Shown piece after piece: positions 1 to 7,958 of a DNA stretch of 39,991 nucleotides. The DNA lies in the NCBI RefSeq assembly GCF_005870025.1, contig NZ_VATA01000059.1, forward strand, positions 1 to 39,991. The letters run 5' to 3'. The stretch is from Poseidonocella sp. HB161398. Lineage in GTDB: Bacteria > Pseudomonadota > Alphaproteobacteria > Rhodobacterales > Rhodobacteraceae. Below the pieces are notes generated by a model, which did not search any database, was not told the DNA's origin, and saw only the letters and a program-made list of their open reading frames with translations. Positions within the stretch are counted from its first letter, which is position 1, and every line of letters begins with the position of its first letter. A program made the translations under genes and the position numbers.

Positions 1-517
1 CGATGGCCCGGGTTGGCGGCGACATGTAGAGCGCGACGACGTCATGGACCTTGTCGACGAACAGCGGATCGGTGGAGAGCTTGAAGGTCTCGCGGCGATG
101 CGGCTGCAGGCCGAACGCGTTCCAGATCCGGCGGACCGTGGCGTGCGACAGCCCGGTCTTCGCAGCCATCGACCGGATCGACCAGTGTGTCGCGTCCCGG
201 GGCGTGCTTTCCAGCGTCCTCTTGATGACCTCCGCCACCTGTTCGTCCGAAACCGTGCGTGGACGGCCTTCACGGTATTCATCGGAAAGCCCCTCGAGCC
301 TCTGCTCCGCAAAGCGGCGGCGCCATTTGCCCACCGTGTGCTGGCTGTGGCCGAGTGAGGCGGCGATCTCCTTGTTGGACATCCCTTCGGCGCATCGCAG
401 GACGATGCGGCAGCGGTCCGAAAGTGATCGGGCCGCCTTGTGCCTGCGAAGCTGGGCTTCGAGGAATGAGCGTTCCTCGTCGCTGAGATCAATTGGAACA
501 GCAACACGGCCACCCAT
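1..517 (-). CDS. IS630-family transposase, N-terminal part
   Basis: This gene encodes the DNA-binding half of an IS630-family transposase, which cuts and re-joins the element's ends. The 172 visible residues start MGGRVAVPIDLSDEE, continue through a helix-turn-helix (around residues 45-65, MSNKEIAASLGHSQHTVGKW) and a second winged-helix segment (about 85-150, with STPRDATHWSIRSMA and GLSHATVRRIWNAFGL). They end just after LYMSPPTRA, where the DDE catalytic domain should begin. The start at 517 is chosen because GGAGG lies 5 bases upstream; a GTG one codon earlier is possible. No internal stop is visible, so the copy may be intact outside the window. Family assignment is confident; activity cannot be judged. 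Confidence 0.85.
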   Translation of the reverse strand, partial: MGGRVAVPIDLSDEERSFLEAQLRRHKAARSLSDRCRIVLRCAEGMSNKEIAASLGHSQHTVGKWRRRFAEQRLEGLSDEYREGRPRTVSDEQVAEVIKRTLESTPRDATHWSIRSMAAKTGLSHATVRRIWNAFGLQPHRRETFKLSTDPLFVDKVHDVVALYMSPPTRAI

Positions 518-572
518 CACATCCTCCCGCATCAGGCAGAATAATGATACAAACTTTAGTTCCAGGTGACTA
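1..572 (-). mobile_element. IS630-family insertion sequence, partial (cut by window edge)
   Basis: The left edge is occupied by the 5' part of an IS630-family element read on the minus strand; its transposase gene runs off the window. Upstream of the gene lies an AT-richer stretch (about 518-590) that contrasts with the GC-rich surroundings. IS630/Tc1-type elements insert at TA, and a TA at 571-572 inside CTAG is a plausible edge, but the opposite end is not in the window, so the inverted repeat cannot be paired and the boundary is inferred. Confidence 0.75.
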
Positions 573-1105
573 GCCAATATGGATATAGACGTTCCAGGGC
601 TCGCATCGCCGGCTCTTTTTTGCCCGCCGCCGTGCATGCTTATGTGCTGCCTGTGCATGCTTATGCCTTGCGGCGCTATGGGTGATTCTCAACGCTCTGG
701 AATCCATGGTGAATTTGCCAATCCCATCGACCCCAGATCATTTGGGTGTGCAAACTTATGGGACATTGGCATCATGTTCCGCCACGCGCGCCATTGGACC
801 AGCCTGCCGTGCCTGCTGGGCCGCGGGCGCGGGCCTTCGGGGGGCCGGGCATCCCGGCGGGCCGGGGCGGTGATGACGGGGAACTGATGCGCTTCGGGCG
901 ACAATTCCCGCAAACATGGCCGACATCGGCCGGAATCTGCCTTTTCCCGGCCGCAGCGGTTGACACCTCCGGACCGCCTTCGGACAAGACCCTGAGGGGG
1001 AGCATTGCCGGGCGGAACCTCTCCGCCGCAGGCGCGTTCCCGTGCGAGGCCCTCGTCCAGAGCGAGCGGCAGAACCAAGACGCCTGACGCGAGAGAAGAG
1101 CAGAA
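573..1105. other. Intergenic stretch with no recognised gene
   Basis: Between the IS630 end and the MscS-channel region there is no reading frame with a convincing protein on either strand; the open frames here are GC-driven and low in recognisable motifs. The stretch contains a short direct repeat (632-673) and is relatively AT-rich near the IS. A promoter for the channel gene presumably lies in its right half, but no clear -35/-10 pair could be named. Confidence 0.5.
632..673. repeat. Two-copy 21-bp direct repeat
   Basis: The 13-base word GTGCATGCTTATG occurs at 632-644 and again at 653-665, giving two imperfect 21-bp tandem units. The word contains the palindrome TGCATGC-like core GCATGC. 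It lies about 60 bases outside the IS630 end. Function unknown; it may be a small duplication or paired protein-binding sites. Confidence 0.6.
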
Positions 1106-1201
1106 ATGATCCCTTACTTCGGCAACGCATGCCGAGACGCCCGTGCCGCGGACGCAGGATGTCCGCATTTCCGACACCCCCGCCCCGGAGCCCGCGCATG
1201 A
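1106..1201 (+). CDS. Possible 31-residue leader ORF coupled to the MscS channel gene
   Basis: A small frame starts at ATG 1106 with the sequence MIPYFGNACRDARAADAGCP and ends in a TGA that overlaps the ATG of the channel gene as ATGA (1198-1201). The upstream purine stretch GAGAGAAGAG could serve as a weak ribosome-binding site. The 4-base stop/start overlap is typical of translational coupling in this genome. The peptide matches nothing I recognise and the frame could be open by chance in GC-rich DNA, so this is a tentative call. Confidence 0.2.
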   Translation: MIPYFGNACRDARAADAGCPHFRHPRPGARA

Positions 1202-3669
1202 AGGCGGTGCTGATGCGGATCCTGCCGATCCTGCTCATCGCCCTGCATGCCGGGCAGGTGCCGGCGCAGTCGCTGCTCCCTTCCGCCGGAAATTCCGCCC
1301 AGGAATCCTCCAGCGCCGGGGACGGCGGCAATGCAGATGGCAGCAGCTCGGGCGATGCCGCGGCCTCCGGCGACGCCGCCACGGAGGCCGCCGCAGCAGC
1401 CGGCAACGAGCTCGGCGCCCTGCTCGAAGTGCTGCAGGACGATACCGCGCGCAAGAAGCTGATCGACTCGCTGGCCGCGGCCGCCCCGGCTGCCGATGGC
1501 AGCGCGGCCGCCCCCGCCGAGGGAAGCGACGGCGGCAGCGGCAGCGGCACCTCCGAAGCCGATGCCACGGCCGAGGCCGCCGCCTCCGAAGGGCTCACCC
1601 GCCCGAATTTCCAGGGCATGGCCCAGCAGGCGGCCGAGATCATGACCGATTTCGCCAATGACCTGCGCACCCGCAGCATGTCGCTGCTGGCCGATGTGCA
1701 GCGCCTGGCCGCCATCCCCGAGACGCTGTCGGAATCGCGCCGCGCCCGGATCATGTCCGAGGCGCCGCGGCTGTTCATGACGATCATCGCCACCGTGCTG
1801 ATCTACCGGCTGCTGCGCGTCGCCGCGCGCCGCGTGGTGCGGCCGCCGCAGACCCGCACGATCCGCCGCATCGCGGTGGCCGTGGCGCTGCAGTCCGTGA
1901 TGCGCGCCGTCGGCCTGGTGCTGGCCTGGATCGCGGGCTACGCGCTGGCCTCGGCCTTCGGCGGCGGCGAGGTCGCGGTGGTGCAGGCCTACTACCTGAA
2001 CGCCTTCCTGCTGGTCGGCGTCTTCACCATGGTGCTGAGCCTCTTCGTCTCCTACCACTCGCGCGACGTCACCTTCTCGGGGATGCCGCAGGAGATCGAC
2101 GCCACGATCTTCCGCAGCATGAAGCGGGTCGTCGGCCTGCTGACCTACACGCTGGTCGCCGTGGTGCCGATCGCCCGGGTCTGGACGAATTTCACCATCG
2201 CCTCCTCGCTGCGCTCGGTGCTGCTGACCGTCGGCCTGATCATGGCGCTGTTCGCGATCCGCAGGATGCACCACGCGATCCAGGGCTGGCTCGACGAGGT
2301 GAAGGCCGAGGAGGAGAAGCACGGCAGCCCGGGCGGGGATGACGAATTCGCCGATGTCGTGCTCGACACCACCCAGACCATCTGGAACAAGGCCTGGCCG
2401 CCGCTGGCGACCCTCTACGTGCTGGTCTGCTACTGGATCGCGCTGACCCGCCCCTACAGCATGATGGAAGTGCTGGGCCGGGCGACGCTGTGGAGCGTCG
2501 GCGCACTGAGCCTGCTGCTGATCTGCCTGCGCATCCTGGCCAAGGCCGGGGATGCGGCGCTGCCCGTGCCGAAGGCCAAGGGCCGGCTGCTCCAGCTCTT
2601 CATCGAGCGCATCAACGGCTTCCTGCCGACGCTGTCGGTGCTGGCGGGCCTCTCGGGCATCATCGTCGCCATCGTCTGGGAGCTGGCAGCCTGGAACCTG
2701 GCCGATTTCCACGACCTCGTCGAGGGCGACCGGCTCTGGGGGCTGGGCAATGCGCTGGTCATCGTGCTGATCGGCCTGCTGATCTGGGCCGCGGTCAGCG
2801 CCTGGATCGACGACCGGCTGACCAGCTCCTCGCCCTACCGCACCGTCTCGGCGCGGCAGCGGACGCTGCTGAGCCTCCTGCGCAACGCCATCACCATCGC
2901 GGTGATCGTCTTCGCCGGGATGATGGCGCTGGCCGAGCTGGGGATCAACATCGCGCCGCTCATCGCCGGTGCCGGGGTCATCGGCCTTGCCATCGGTTTC
3001 GGTGCGCAGAAGCTGGTGCAGGACATCATCACCGGCGTGTTCATCCAGCTGGAGAACGCGATCAACGAGGGCGACGTCGTCACCGTCGCGGGGATCTCGG
3101 GCTCGGTGGAGAGCCTGACCATCCGCTCGGTCGGCATCCGCGACCTCTCGGGGACCTACCACCTGGTGCCGTTCTCGGCGGTGGACACGGTGTCGAACTT
3201 CATGCGCCGCTTCTCCTACCATGTCGAAGTGGCCGGGATCAGCTACGGCTCGGATATCGACAAGGCGCGCGACGCCATGTTCGAGGCCTTCGAGAACGTC
3301 AAGAAGGGCGAGTTCGGCGGCTTCATCCTGGGCGACCTGGAGATGCACGGCGTGGTCGGGCTGGGCGACAGCTCGGTCAATATCCGCGCGCGGATCAAGA
3401 CCCTGCCGGGCCAGCAATGGGGCGTCGGCCGTGCCTATACCGAGCAGATCAAGAAGGTCTTCGACAAGTACGGCATCGAGATCCCCTTCCCGCATCGCGA
3501 GCTGAAGATGCCGAACGAGCTGTTCGAGAAGCTGCACGAGATGGCGGAGATGTCCTCGCGGCGCGAGACCATCATCACCACCCAGGCGACGCCCGTCCCG
3601 GAGTCGAGCCCCGACCACAAGCCCCAGGTGCTGGGGCCGAGCGCGGGACCGACGCCGGACGGCGACTGA
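1198..3669 (+). CDS. MscS-family mechanosensitive ion channel, large periplasmic/multi-TM type
   Basis: This is a predicted inner-membrane channel of the MscS superfamily, which releases solutes under hypo-osmotic stress. The 823-residue product begins with a signal peptide (MKAVLMRILPILLIALHAG, cleavage near VPAQS). An Ala/Ser/Gly-rich, acidic low-complexity stretch follows (about residues 30-135), then roughly ten hydrophobic helices (about 190-600). The conserved pore helix and beta domain start near residue 583 (APLIAGAGVIGLAIGFGAQK, then QDIITGVFIQLENAINEGD). A C-terminal alpha/beta vestibule follows to about 780, ending in IPFPHRELKMP. It is far longer than minimal MscS (about 286 residues) and resembles the MscK/large MscS classes. 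The start at 1198 gives the signal peptide and has GGAG 7 bases upstream; a 52-residue upstream extension is open but Arg/Pro-rich and unlikely. The gene is monocistronic, ending at an intrinsic terminator. Confidence 0.9.
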   Translation: MKAVLMRILPILLIALHAGQVPAQSLLPSAGNSAQESSSAGDGGNADGSSSGDAAASGDAATEAAAAAGNELGALLEVLQDDTARKKLIDSLAAAAPAADGSAAAPAEGSDGGSGSGTSEADATAEAAASEGLTRPNFQGMAQQAAEIMTDFANDLRTRSMSLLADVQRLAAIPETLSESRRARIMSEAPRLFMTIIATVLIYRLLRVAARRVVRPPQTRTIRRIAVAVALQSVMRAVGLVLAWIAGYALASAFGGGEVAVVQAYYLNAFLLVGVFTMVLSLFVSYHSRDVTFSGMPQEIDATIFRSMKRVVGLLTYTLVAVVPIARVWTNFTIASSLRSVLLTVGLIMALFAIRRMHHAIQGWLDEVKAEEEKHGSPGGDDEFADVVLDTTQTIWNKAWPPLATLYVLVCYWIALTRPYSMMEVLGRATLWSVGALSLLLICLRILAKAGDAALPVPKAKGRLLQLFIERINGFLPTLSVLAGLSGIIVAIVWELAAWNLADFHDLVEGDRLWGLGNALVIVLIGLLIWAAVSAWIDDRLTSSSPYRTVSARQRTLLSLLRNAITIAVIVFAGMMALAELGINIAPLIAGAGVIGLAIGFGAQKLVQDIITGVFIQLENAINEGDVVTVAGISGSVESLTIRSVGIRDLSGTYHLVPFSAVDTVSNFMRRFSYHVEVAGISYGSDIDKARDAMFEAFENVKKGEFGGFILGDLEMHGVVGLGDSSVNIRARIKTLPGQQWGVGRAYTEQIKKVFDKYGIEIPFPHRELKMPNELFEKLHEMAEMSSRRETIITTQATPVPESSPDHKPQVLGPSAGPTPDGD

Positions 3670-3691
3670 GGCTGAGGCCTGACGGAAAAGG

Positions 3692-3727
3692 AAAAAGGCA
3701 GGGCGGTCCGACCGTCCTGCCTTTTTT
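3692..3727. terminator. Bidirectional intrinsic terminator between the MscS gene and pssA
   Basis: The stem pairs AGGCAGGGCGGT (3696-3707) with ACCGTCCTGCCT (3711-3722) around a 3-base loop, with one G-T pair. It is preceded by five A and followed by six T. The A-run and T-run make it work in both directions, serving the plus-strand channel gene (stop at 3669) and minus-strand pssA (stop at 3768). Confidence 0.92.
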
Positions 3728-3767
3728 CATGTCCCGGATGTCCCGTCCGCCAGGAACGCGGCCGCGC

Positions 3768-4520
3768 TCAGCGGCGCGACAGGCGCTTGCGGTTGACCCA
3801 GGCCCAGATCACCGTGGCGATATAGGCCAGGCTCGCCAGGATCAGCATCTGCCAGGCGAAGGTCGCCAGCGCGGCGCCGAAGGCGGCCATTCCGACCAGC
3901 ACGTATTTCACGTTCCCGCGCGAGATCCGCGTGGTCTTGAAGGACCAGGTCGGCAGCGAGGAGATCATCAGGAGCCCCATCACGATCATGTGGAGGCTGA
4001 TCACCAGCGGCGGCACCACCGGCCCGTCGGCGAAGGCGAAGGAGACATAGAGCGGCAGCATCACCACCATCGCGCCCGCCGGCGAGGGCACGCCCTCGAA
4101 ATAGGCGCCGCCCAGCCCGCCGCCGGTCTTGCTGCCGACATTGAACCGCGCCAGGCGGAAGACGCAGCAGATCGAGAAGACCAGCACCGCGATCCAGCCG
4201 ATGCCGCGGAAATCCTGCAGTGCCCAGAAATACAGGGTCAGCGGCGTCGCCACCCCGAAATTGACGAAATCCGCCAGCGAGTCGAGCTCCGCCCCGATCT
4301 TGCTGGCCGAGCCGAGCGCCCGCGCCAGCCGCCCGTCCAGCCCGTCGAGGATGCTGGCCACGATGATCAGCTGCACCGCCAGCTCGTAATTGCCGTGGAC
4401 GCCCGCGCGGATCGCGGTCAGCCCGGCGCAGATCGCGGTGACGGTCAGCATGTTGGGCAGCAGCAGGATCAGCGAGAAGGCCTGGCGCTCCTTCTGGGGA
4501 CGGGTCGGCGGGGTCGCCAT
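3768..4520 (-). CDS. pssA: CDP-diacylglycerol-serine O-phosphatidyltransferase
   Basis: The enzyme makes phosphatidylserine from CDP-diacylglycerol and L-serine at the inner membrane, the committed step to phosphatidylethanolamine. The 250-residue product has the full CDP-alcohol phosphotransferase motif D62-G63-x2-A66-R67-x8-G76-x3-D80-x3-D84, and about seven hydrophobic helices. The length fits the type II PssA found in alphaproteobacteria. ATG 4520 is preceded by AAAGGAGC, which lies in the 3' end of psd. psd ends 4 bases upstream, so the two are co-transcribed and together carry out the pathway CDP-DAG to PS to PE. It ends at the shared intrinsic terminator. Confidence 0.95.
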   Translation of the reverse strand: MATPPTRPQKERQAFSLILLLPNMLTVTAICAGLTAIRAGVHGNYELAVQLIIVASILDGLDGRLARALGSASKIGAELDSLADFVNFGVATPLTLYFWALQDFRGIGWIAVLVFSICCVFRLARFNVGSKTGGGLGGAYFEGVPSPAGAMVVMLPLYVSFAFADGPVVPPLVISLHMIVMGLLMISSLPTWSFKTTRISRGNVKYVLVGMAAFGAALATFAWQMLILASLAYIATVIWAWVNRKRLSRR

Positions 4521-4523
4521 GGC

Positions 4524-5189
4524 TCAGCTCCTTTCGAGATCCGCGATGACCGTTTCGCCCGCGACCATGGTCTGGCCCAGGCTGACCAGCGGCTCCACCC
4601 CTTCGGGCAGGTAGACATCGAGCCGCGAGCCGAAGCGGATCAGGCCGAAGCGCTCGCCCGTGCCCAGCCGCGCGCCCGCCGCCACGAAGCAGACGATGCG
4701 CCGCGCCACCAGGCCGGCGATCTGCACCACCGCGACCTGGCGGCCGTCATCCATGCGGATCGCCAGGCTGTTGCGCTCGTTGTCCTTGCTGGCCTTGTCG
4801 AGCGAGGCGTTGAAGAACTTGCCCGGGCGGTAGGCGACGGCGGTGATCTCGCCCGCGACCGGCATCCGGTTCACGTGGCAGTTGAAGACGCTCATGAAGA
4901 CGCTGACGCGGGTCAGCGGCACATCCGCCATGCCCAGCTCGGCCGGGGGCACGGCCGGTTCGATCAGCGACACGATCCCGTCGGCCGGGCTGACGATCAG
5001 CCCCGGACGCGCCGGCGTCACCCGCTCGGGATCGCGGAAGAAATAGTAGCACCAGACCGTCAGCCCGACCCCGATCCATCCCAGCGGCTCGAAGATCAGG
5101 AACAGGACAACCGTGACGGCGGCGAAGATGCCGACGAAGCGGCGCCCCTCCGGGTGCATCGGCTTGATGAATGTGTCGCGCATCCGCAT
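4524..5189 (-). CDS. psd: Phosphatidylserine decarboxylase (short alphaproteobacterial type)
   Basis: This pyruvoyl enzyme decarboxylates phosphatidylserine to phosphatidylethanolamine. The 221-residue proenzyme has an N-terminal hydrophobic anchor (about residues 18-50), the conserved SPADG around D70, FNCHVNRMP with H105, and the self-cleavage site G187-S188 in [11 protein letters not shown], where Ser becomes the pyruvoyl group. The short length and RFGSR site, rather than LGST, fit the PSD-B/archaetidylserine-decarboxylase-like subfamily usual in Rhodobacterales. ATG 5189 has AGAGG 10 bases upstream; an ATG two codons later is possible. It is the first gene of the psd-pssA operon and is divergent from imuB. 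Confidence 0.94.
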   Translation of the reverse strand: MRMRDTFIKPMHPEGRRFVGIFAAVTVVLFLIFEPLGWIGVGLTVWCYYFFRDPERVTPARPGLIVSPADGIVSLIEPAVPPAELGMADVPLTRVSVFMSVFNCHVNRMPVAGEITAVAYRPGKFFNASLDKASKDNERNSLAIRMDDGRQVAVVQIAGLVARRIVCFVAAGARLGTGERFGLIRFGSRLDVYLPEGVEPLVSLGQTMVAGETVIADLERS

Positions 5190-5334
5190 GGAGTGCAGTC
5201 CTCTTCGATGTCGTTCGCGTCACAGTCATAGGGAGATTGGCGCGACGCACAAGCCCGGCAGGCCGCTCTGCCCCCGCCTCTGGCGGATGCGCGGCCCGGG
5301 GACTCGACTCCGCCCTCCGACTCCCGCTAGATGG

Positions 5335-5349
5335 GAACATAAACAGAAC
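5335..5349 (+). promoter_or_regulatory. LexA (SOS) box upstream of imuB
   Basis: The sequence GAAC-ATAAACA-GAAC is an exact match to the alphaproteobacterial LexA operator GAAC-N7-GAAC. It ends 17 bases before the imuB ATG, so LexA bound here would block the imuB promoter. This places imuB in the SOS regulon. psd starts 146 bases away on the other strand and is probably not affected. Confidence 0.85.
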
Positions 5350-5366
5350 ATCGTGCTGCCACACTG

Positions 5367-7010
5367 ATGCCCGCCAAACGGATTCTCTCGCTCTGGTTCC
5401 CCCGGATGGGGGCGGAGCGGTGCCTGCGCCTCGAACGGGGGACGCTTCTGGCACCGCTCGTCGTGCTCTGCGACCAGAATGGCGCGCAGGTGATCTCCAG
5501 CCTGTCGGAGGAGGCCTCCGCCGCCGGGCTTCGCCCCGGCCAGCCGCTGCGCGACGCGATGGCGATGTGCCCGGCGCTGGTGACGCGGCCGCAGATCCCG
5601 CAGGCCGAGGCCGCCTTCCTGGCCGGGCTGCGCCGCTGGGCGGGGAAGTTCTCGCCCTGGGTGGGCGAGCTGCCCCCCGACGGGCTGGTGATGGACATTT
5701 CCGGCTGCGCGCATCTCTTCGGCGGCGAGGACGGCATGATGGAGCAGGTCCGCGCCGAGGCGCAGGACCTGCGGCTGAGCCTGCGCGCGGCGATCGCCGA
5801 CACGCCCGGCGCGGCCTGGGCGCTGGCGCGCTACGGCGGCACCCGCCCGGCGAGCCTGCGCAGCGGCGACGCGATCGACCAGGAGGCCCGCGCCACCCGC
5901 TCGCGCGCCGCGCGGCGCCATCCGCGCAGCGGCGCCCTGGCCGCCCTGCCCCCCGGGAGCTCGCCGCAGATCGCGCCCTCCGGCGGCAGCCTGCAGGCGA
6001 TCGCCGATCTGCCGGTCGCGGCGCTGCGGCTCGGCGAGGCGGAGGCGGCCGGGCTGGCGCGGCTGGGGCTGTCGCGGATCGGCGACCTCGCCGGGGTGCC
6101 GCGCGCGGCGCTGGCGCGGCGCTTCGGCCGCGAGGTCGGGCTGCGGCTGGACCAGGCGCTCGGCATCGTGCCCGAGCCAGTCTCGCCGGTCGGCGCCGAT
6201 CCGGTCTTCGCCACGCGGCTGACCCTGCCCGAGCCGATCGGGCTGCGCGAGGACATGGAGGCGGCGATCGACCGGCTTCTGCCGCCGCTCGGCGCCCGGC
6301 TGGAGCAGGCCGGGCGCGGCGCGCGGCGGCTGCGGCTGCAGGCCTTCCGCGTTGATGGCGGGCTGGCCGAGGTGGAGATCGGCCTGGCCCGCCCCTCGGC
6401 CGATCCGGCGCGGATGCGGCCGCTGCTGCTCCTGAAGCTCGACGGCATCCAGGCGGAATTCGGCATCGACGGGCTGCGGATCGAGGCGCATGTCACCGAG
6501 CCGGTGCAGGCCCGCCAGGCGCGCGGCCATCTCGACGCCGCCCGCGACGCGGCCGAGCGGCTGGCCCGCGGCCCCGGGCTCGACGACCTGATCGCCCGGC
6601 TCGGCGCGCGGATCGGCAGCGAGGCGGTCACCCGGCTGCACCCCGCCGAGAGCCATATCCCCGAGAAGACCGCCCGGCGGCTGATGGCGGCCTGGTCGGA
6701 GCCCGCCGCCGCCTGGCCCCCCGCCCCGACGCCGCGCCCGGTGACGATGTGGCGCCCCGAGCCGGTGCAGGCGCCCGAGCGGCCGCGGCTCGAGGGCCCG
6801 TTCCGCTGGCGCCGCCGCGCCTGGATCCCCGCCGAGGCCCGCGGCCCCGAGCGGATCTCGCCGGAATGGTGGCTCGACGATCCCGCCTGGCGCAGCGGCG
6901 TGCGCGACTACTGGGAGGTGGTGACGGCCGACGGCGTGCGGCTGTGGCTGTTCTTCGCCCATGGCGGCGCGCTCTCGCCCGGCTGGTTCTGCCAGGGCAG
7001 CTTCGACTAG
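5367..7010 (+). CDS. imuB: ImuB, Y-family polymerase-like mutasome subunit
   Basis: ImuB is the adaptor of the damage-inducible ImuA-ImuB-DnaE2 mutasome: it binds the sliding clamp and brings in the error-prone polymerase DnaE2. The 547-residue product has the Y-family fold from residue 1 (MPAKRILSLWFPRMGAERCL) but lacks the catalytic acids. The usual N-terminal DxD is LWFPRMG, and the SIDE-type motif is DISG at 110-113. An HhH/thumb region lies near 210-260, and the C-terminal part carries the ImuB tail (WRRRAWIPAEARGPERISPEWW at about 475-500). A LexA box lies directly upstream; no clear Shine-Dalgarno sequence is seen, so the message may be nearly leaderless. Unusually, no imuA precedes it and no dnaE2 follows. 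The stop codon TAG is part of the target site of a small inserted element. Confidence 0.92.
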   Translation: MPAKRILSLWFPRMGAERCLRLERGTLLAPLVVLCDQNGAQVISSLSEEASAAGLRPGQPLRDAMAMCPALVTRPQIPQAEAAFLAGLRRWAGKFSPWVGELPPDGLVMDISGCAHLFGGEDGMMEQVRAEAQDLRLSLRAAIADTPGAAWALARYGGTRPASLRSGDAIDQEARATRSRAARRHPRSGALAALPPGSSPQIAPSGGSLQAIADLPVAALRLGEAEAAGLARLGLSRIGDLAGVPRAALARRFGREVGLRLDQALGIVPEPVSPVGADPVFATRLTLPEPIGLREDMEAAIDRLLPPLGARLEQAGRGARRLRLQAFRVDGGLAEVEIGLARPSADPARMRPLLLLKLDGIQAEFGIDGLRIEAHVTEPVQARQARGHLDAARDAAERLARGPGLDDLIARLGARIGSEAVTRLHPAESHIPEKTARRLMAAWSEPAAAWPPAPTPRPVTMWRPEPVQAPERPRLEGPFRWRRRAWIPAEARGPERISPEWWLDDPAWRSGVRDYWEVVTADGVRLWLFFAHGGALSPGWFCQGSFD

Positions 7011-7168
7011 CAGGGTGCTGAAAATTGCTCTGAGGCGTCGCCAGGGAGGAAACTGTTCCGTATTCGGCTGAAGCATCCCCGGGAGAAGATCACGTACAGC
7101 CGCATTCCGGACAAATTTTCCAGTCTTGCCCTGCACTCCGTCGCCGGACGGGATTTTTCAGAACCCTG
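7011..7168. mobile_element. 158-bp MITE-like non-autonomous element with CTAG target duplication
   Basis: The left end CAGGGTGCTGAAAAT (7011-7025) and the reverse complement of the right end (7153-7168, CAGGGTTCTGAAAAAT) form near-perfect terminal inverted repeats. The tetranucleotide CTAG flanks both sides (7007-7010 and 7169-7172), as expected for a 4-bp target duplication of the IS5-group type (YTAR). There is no room for a transposase. It is inserted in the imuB stop codon, but TAG is retained as part of the left CTAG, so the protein is unchanged. The parent family is inferred from the target and end sequence only. Confidence 0.75.
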
Positions 7169-7172
7169 CTAG

Positions 7173-7581
7173 AGCCGCCGCCCGGCCCTGGCTTGGGCCT
7201 CGAGGCAGCGCCTGCCGCGCCTCGAGCCGCGCCGCAGCTCCGCTCCGGCGCCATCGGGACAGACTGCCCGGAGGGCCGACCGCGGATGTCCCCCGCCCCG
7301 GTCCGCGGCATTTGCGCTAATTCCCCGGCGCTTGCCGCTTGCCCGGACCCTGCCTCAGAGCCGAGAATGACCATGGCGGCACGGAGAGGTCTCCGCCGCG
7401 GACGGTTTGCCTCGATGTGCTGCGGTGGGGGCTGCAAGACATCGCATCGGGGCAGGCCGCCAGGCCCGGAACCTCCCGGCTGCCGCCGCCCCGCATTCCG
7501 CCCCGCCCGGCCCGTTGCGGCATCCCGCCCGCCGGAAAACAGCCGCTTGATTTGCCGCCGCCCCCGCCCCAAGATGTTCGA
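7173..7581. other. Intergenic region between the MITE and the DUF2794 gene
   Basis: No coding frame is convincing, and no remnant of dnaE2 could be recognised in translation. It contains a GC-rich hairpin (CTCGAGGC at 7199-7206 pairing with GCCTCGAG at 7219-7226), without a T-run. The promoter of the DUF2794 gene should lie in its right half but is not obvious. Confidence 0.5.
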
Positions 7582-7929
7582 ATGACGCTACATCCTCCCT
7601 CGTTCCCGGCTTCCGGGGCAGCCCCAGATGCCGTCGCCTTCCAGCGAGACGAACTCTCCGTCATCCTCACGCTCTACGGCCGCATGGTCGCTGCGGGCGA
7701 ATGGCGGGACTACGGCATCAGCACGCTGCGCGACCGGGCCGTCTTCTCCGTCTTCCGCCGAACGGCGGAACACCCGCTCTACCGCATCGAGAAGCAGCCG
7801 AAGCTGCGCGGCCGGCAGGGCATGTACTCGGTCACCGCCATGGACGGGCAGATTCTCAAGCGCGGCCATGACCTGCGCCAGGTGCTGCGCGTGCTCGAGC
7901 GCAAGCTGATCCGGCCGGTCGGGGACTGA
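7582..7929 (+). CDS. DUF2794 family protein
   Basis: The function of this family is unknown; it is a small cytosolic protein widespread in alphaproteobacteria. The 115-residue product carries the family core from residue 20 on: RDELSVILTLYGRMVAAGEW, DRAVFSVFRR, PLYRIEKQPKL, RQGMYSV and ILKRGHDLRQVLRVLERKL. The ATG at 7582 places the conserved core at the normal distance from the N terminus; the open frame extends 81 codons further upstream but that part is Pro/Arg-rich and non-conserved in character. It stands alone and converges on the NlpC/P60 gene 29 bases downstream. Confidence 0.88.
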   Translation: MTLHPPSFPASGAAPDAVAFQRDELSVILTLYGRMVAAGEWRDYGISTLRDRAVFSVFRRTAEHPLYRIEKQPKLRGRQGMYSVTAMDGQILKRGHDLRQVLRVLERKLIRPVGD

Positions 7930-7958
7930 CCCCGCCCGCTCCGCGGACCGCGCCGGGC

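Noticed and set aside
1114-3618. An 834-residue antisense open frame opposite the MscS gene
   Set aside because: Composition (His/Asp/Gln/Arg-rich) is typical of the reverse strand of GC-rich alphaproteobacterial genes, and no domain is seen.
2490-5231. A 913-residue open frame on the plus strand overlapping the MscS gene and the antisense of psd-pssA
   Set aside because: The product is Arg/Gly/His-rich with no recognisable domain and covers two well-supported gene regions; it is a GC-content artefact.
7199-7226. A GC-rich hairpin as the imuB terminator
   Set aside because: It has no T-run, an interrupted stem and lies 190 bases past the stop beyond the inserted element.
7339-7581. An 81-codon N-terminal extension of the DUF2794 protein
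   Set aside because: The extension is Pro/Arg-rich and unlike the family, which begins close to the conserved core; ATG 7582 is the better start.
7173-7581. A remnant of dnaE2 after imuB
   Set aside because: Translation of the three forward frames shows no C-family polymerase motif.
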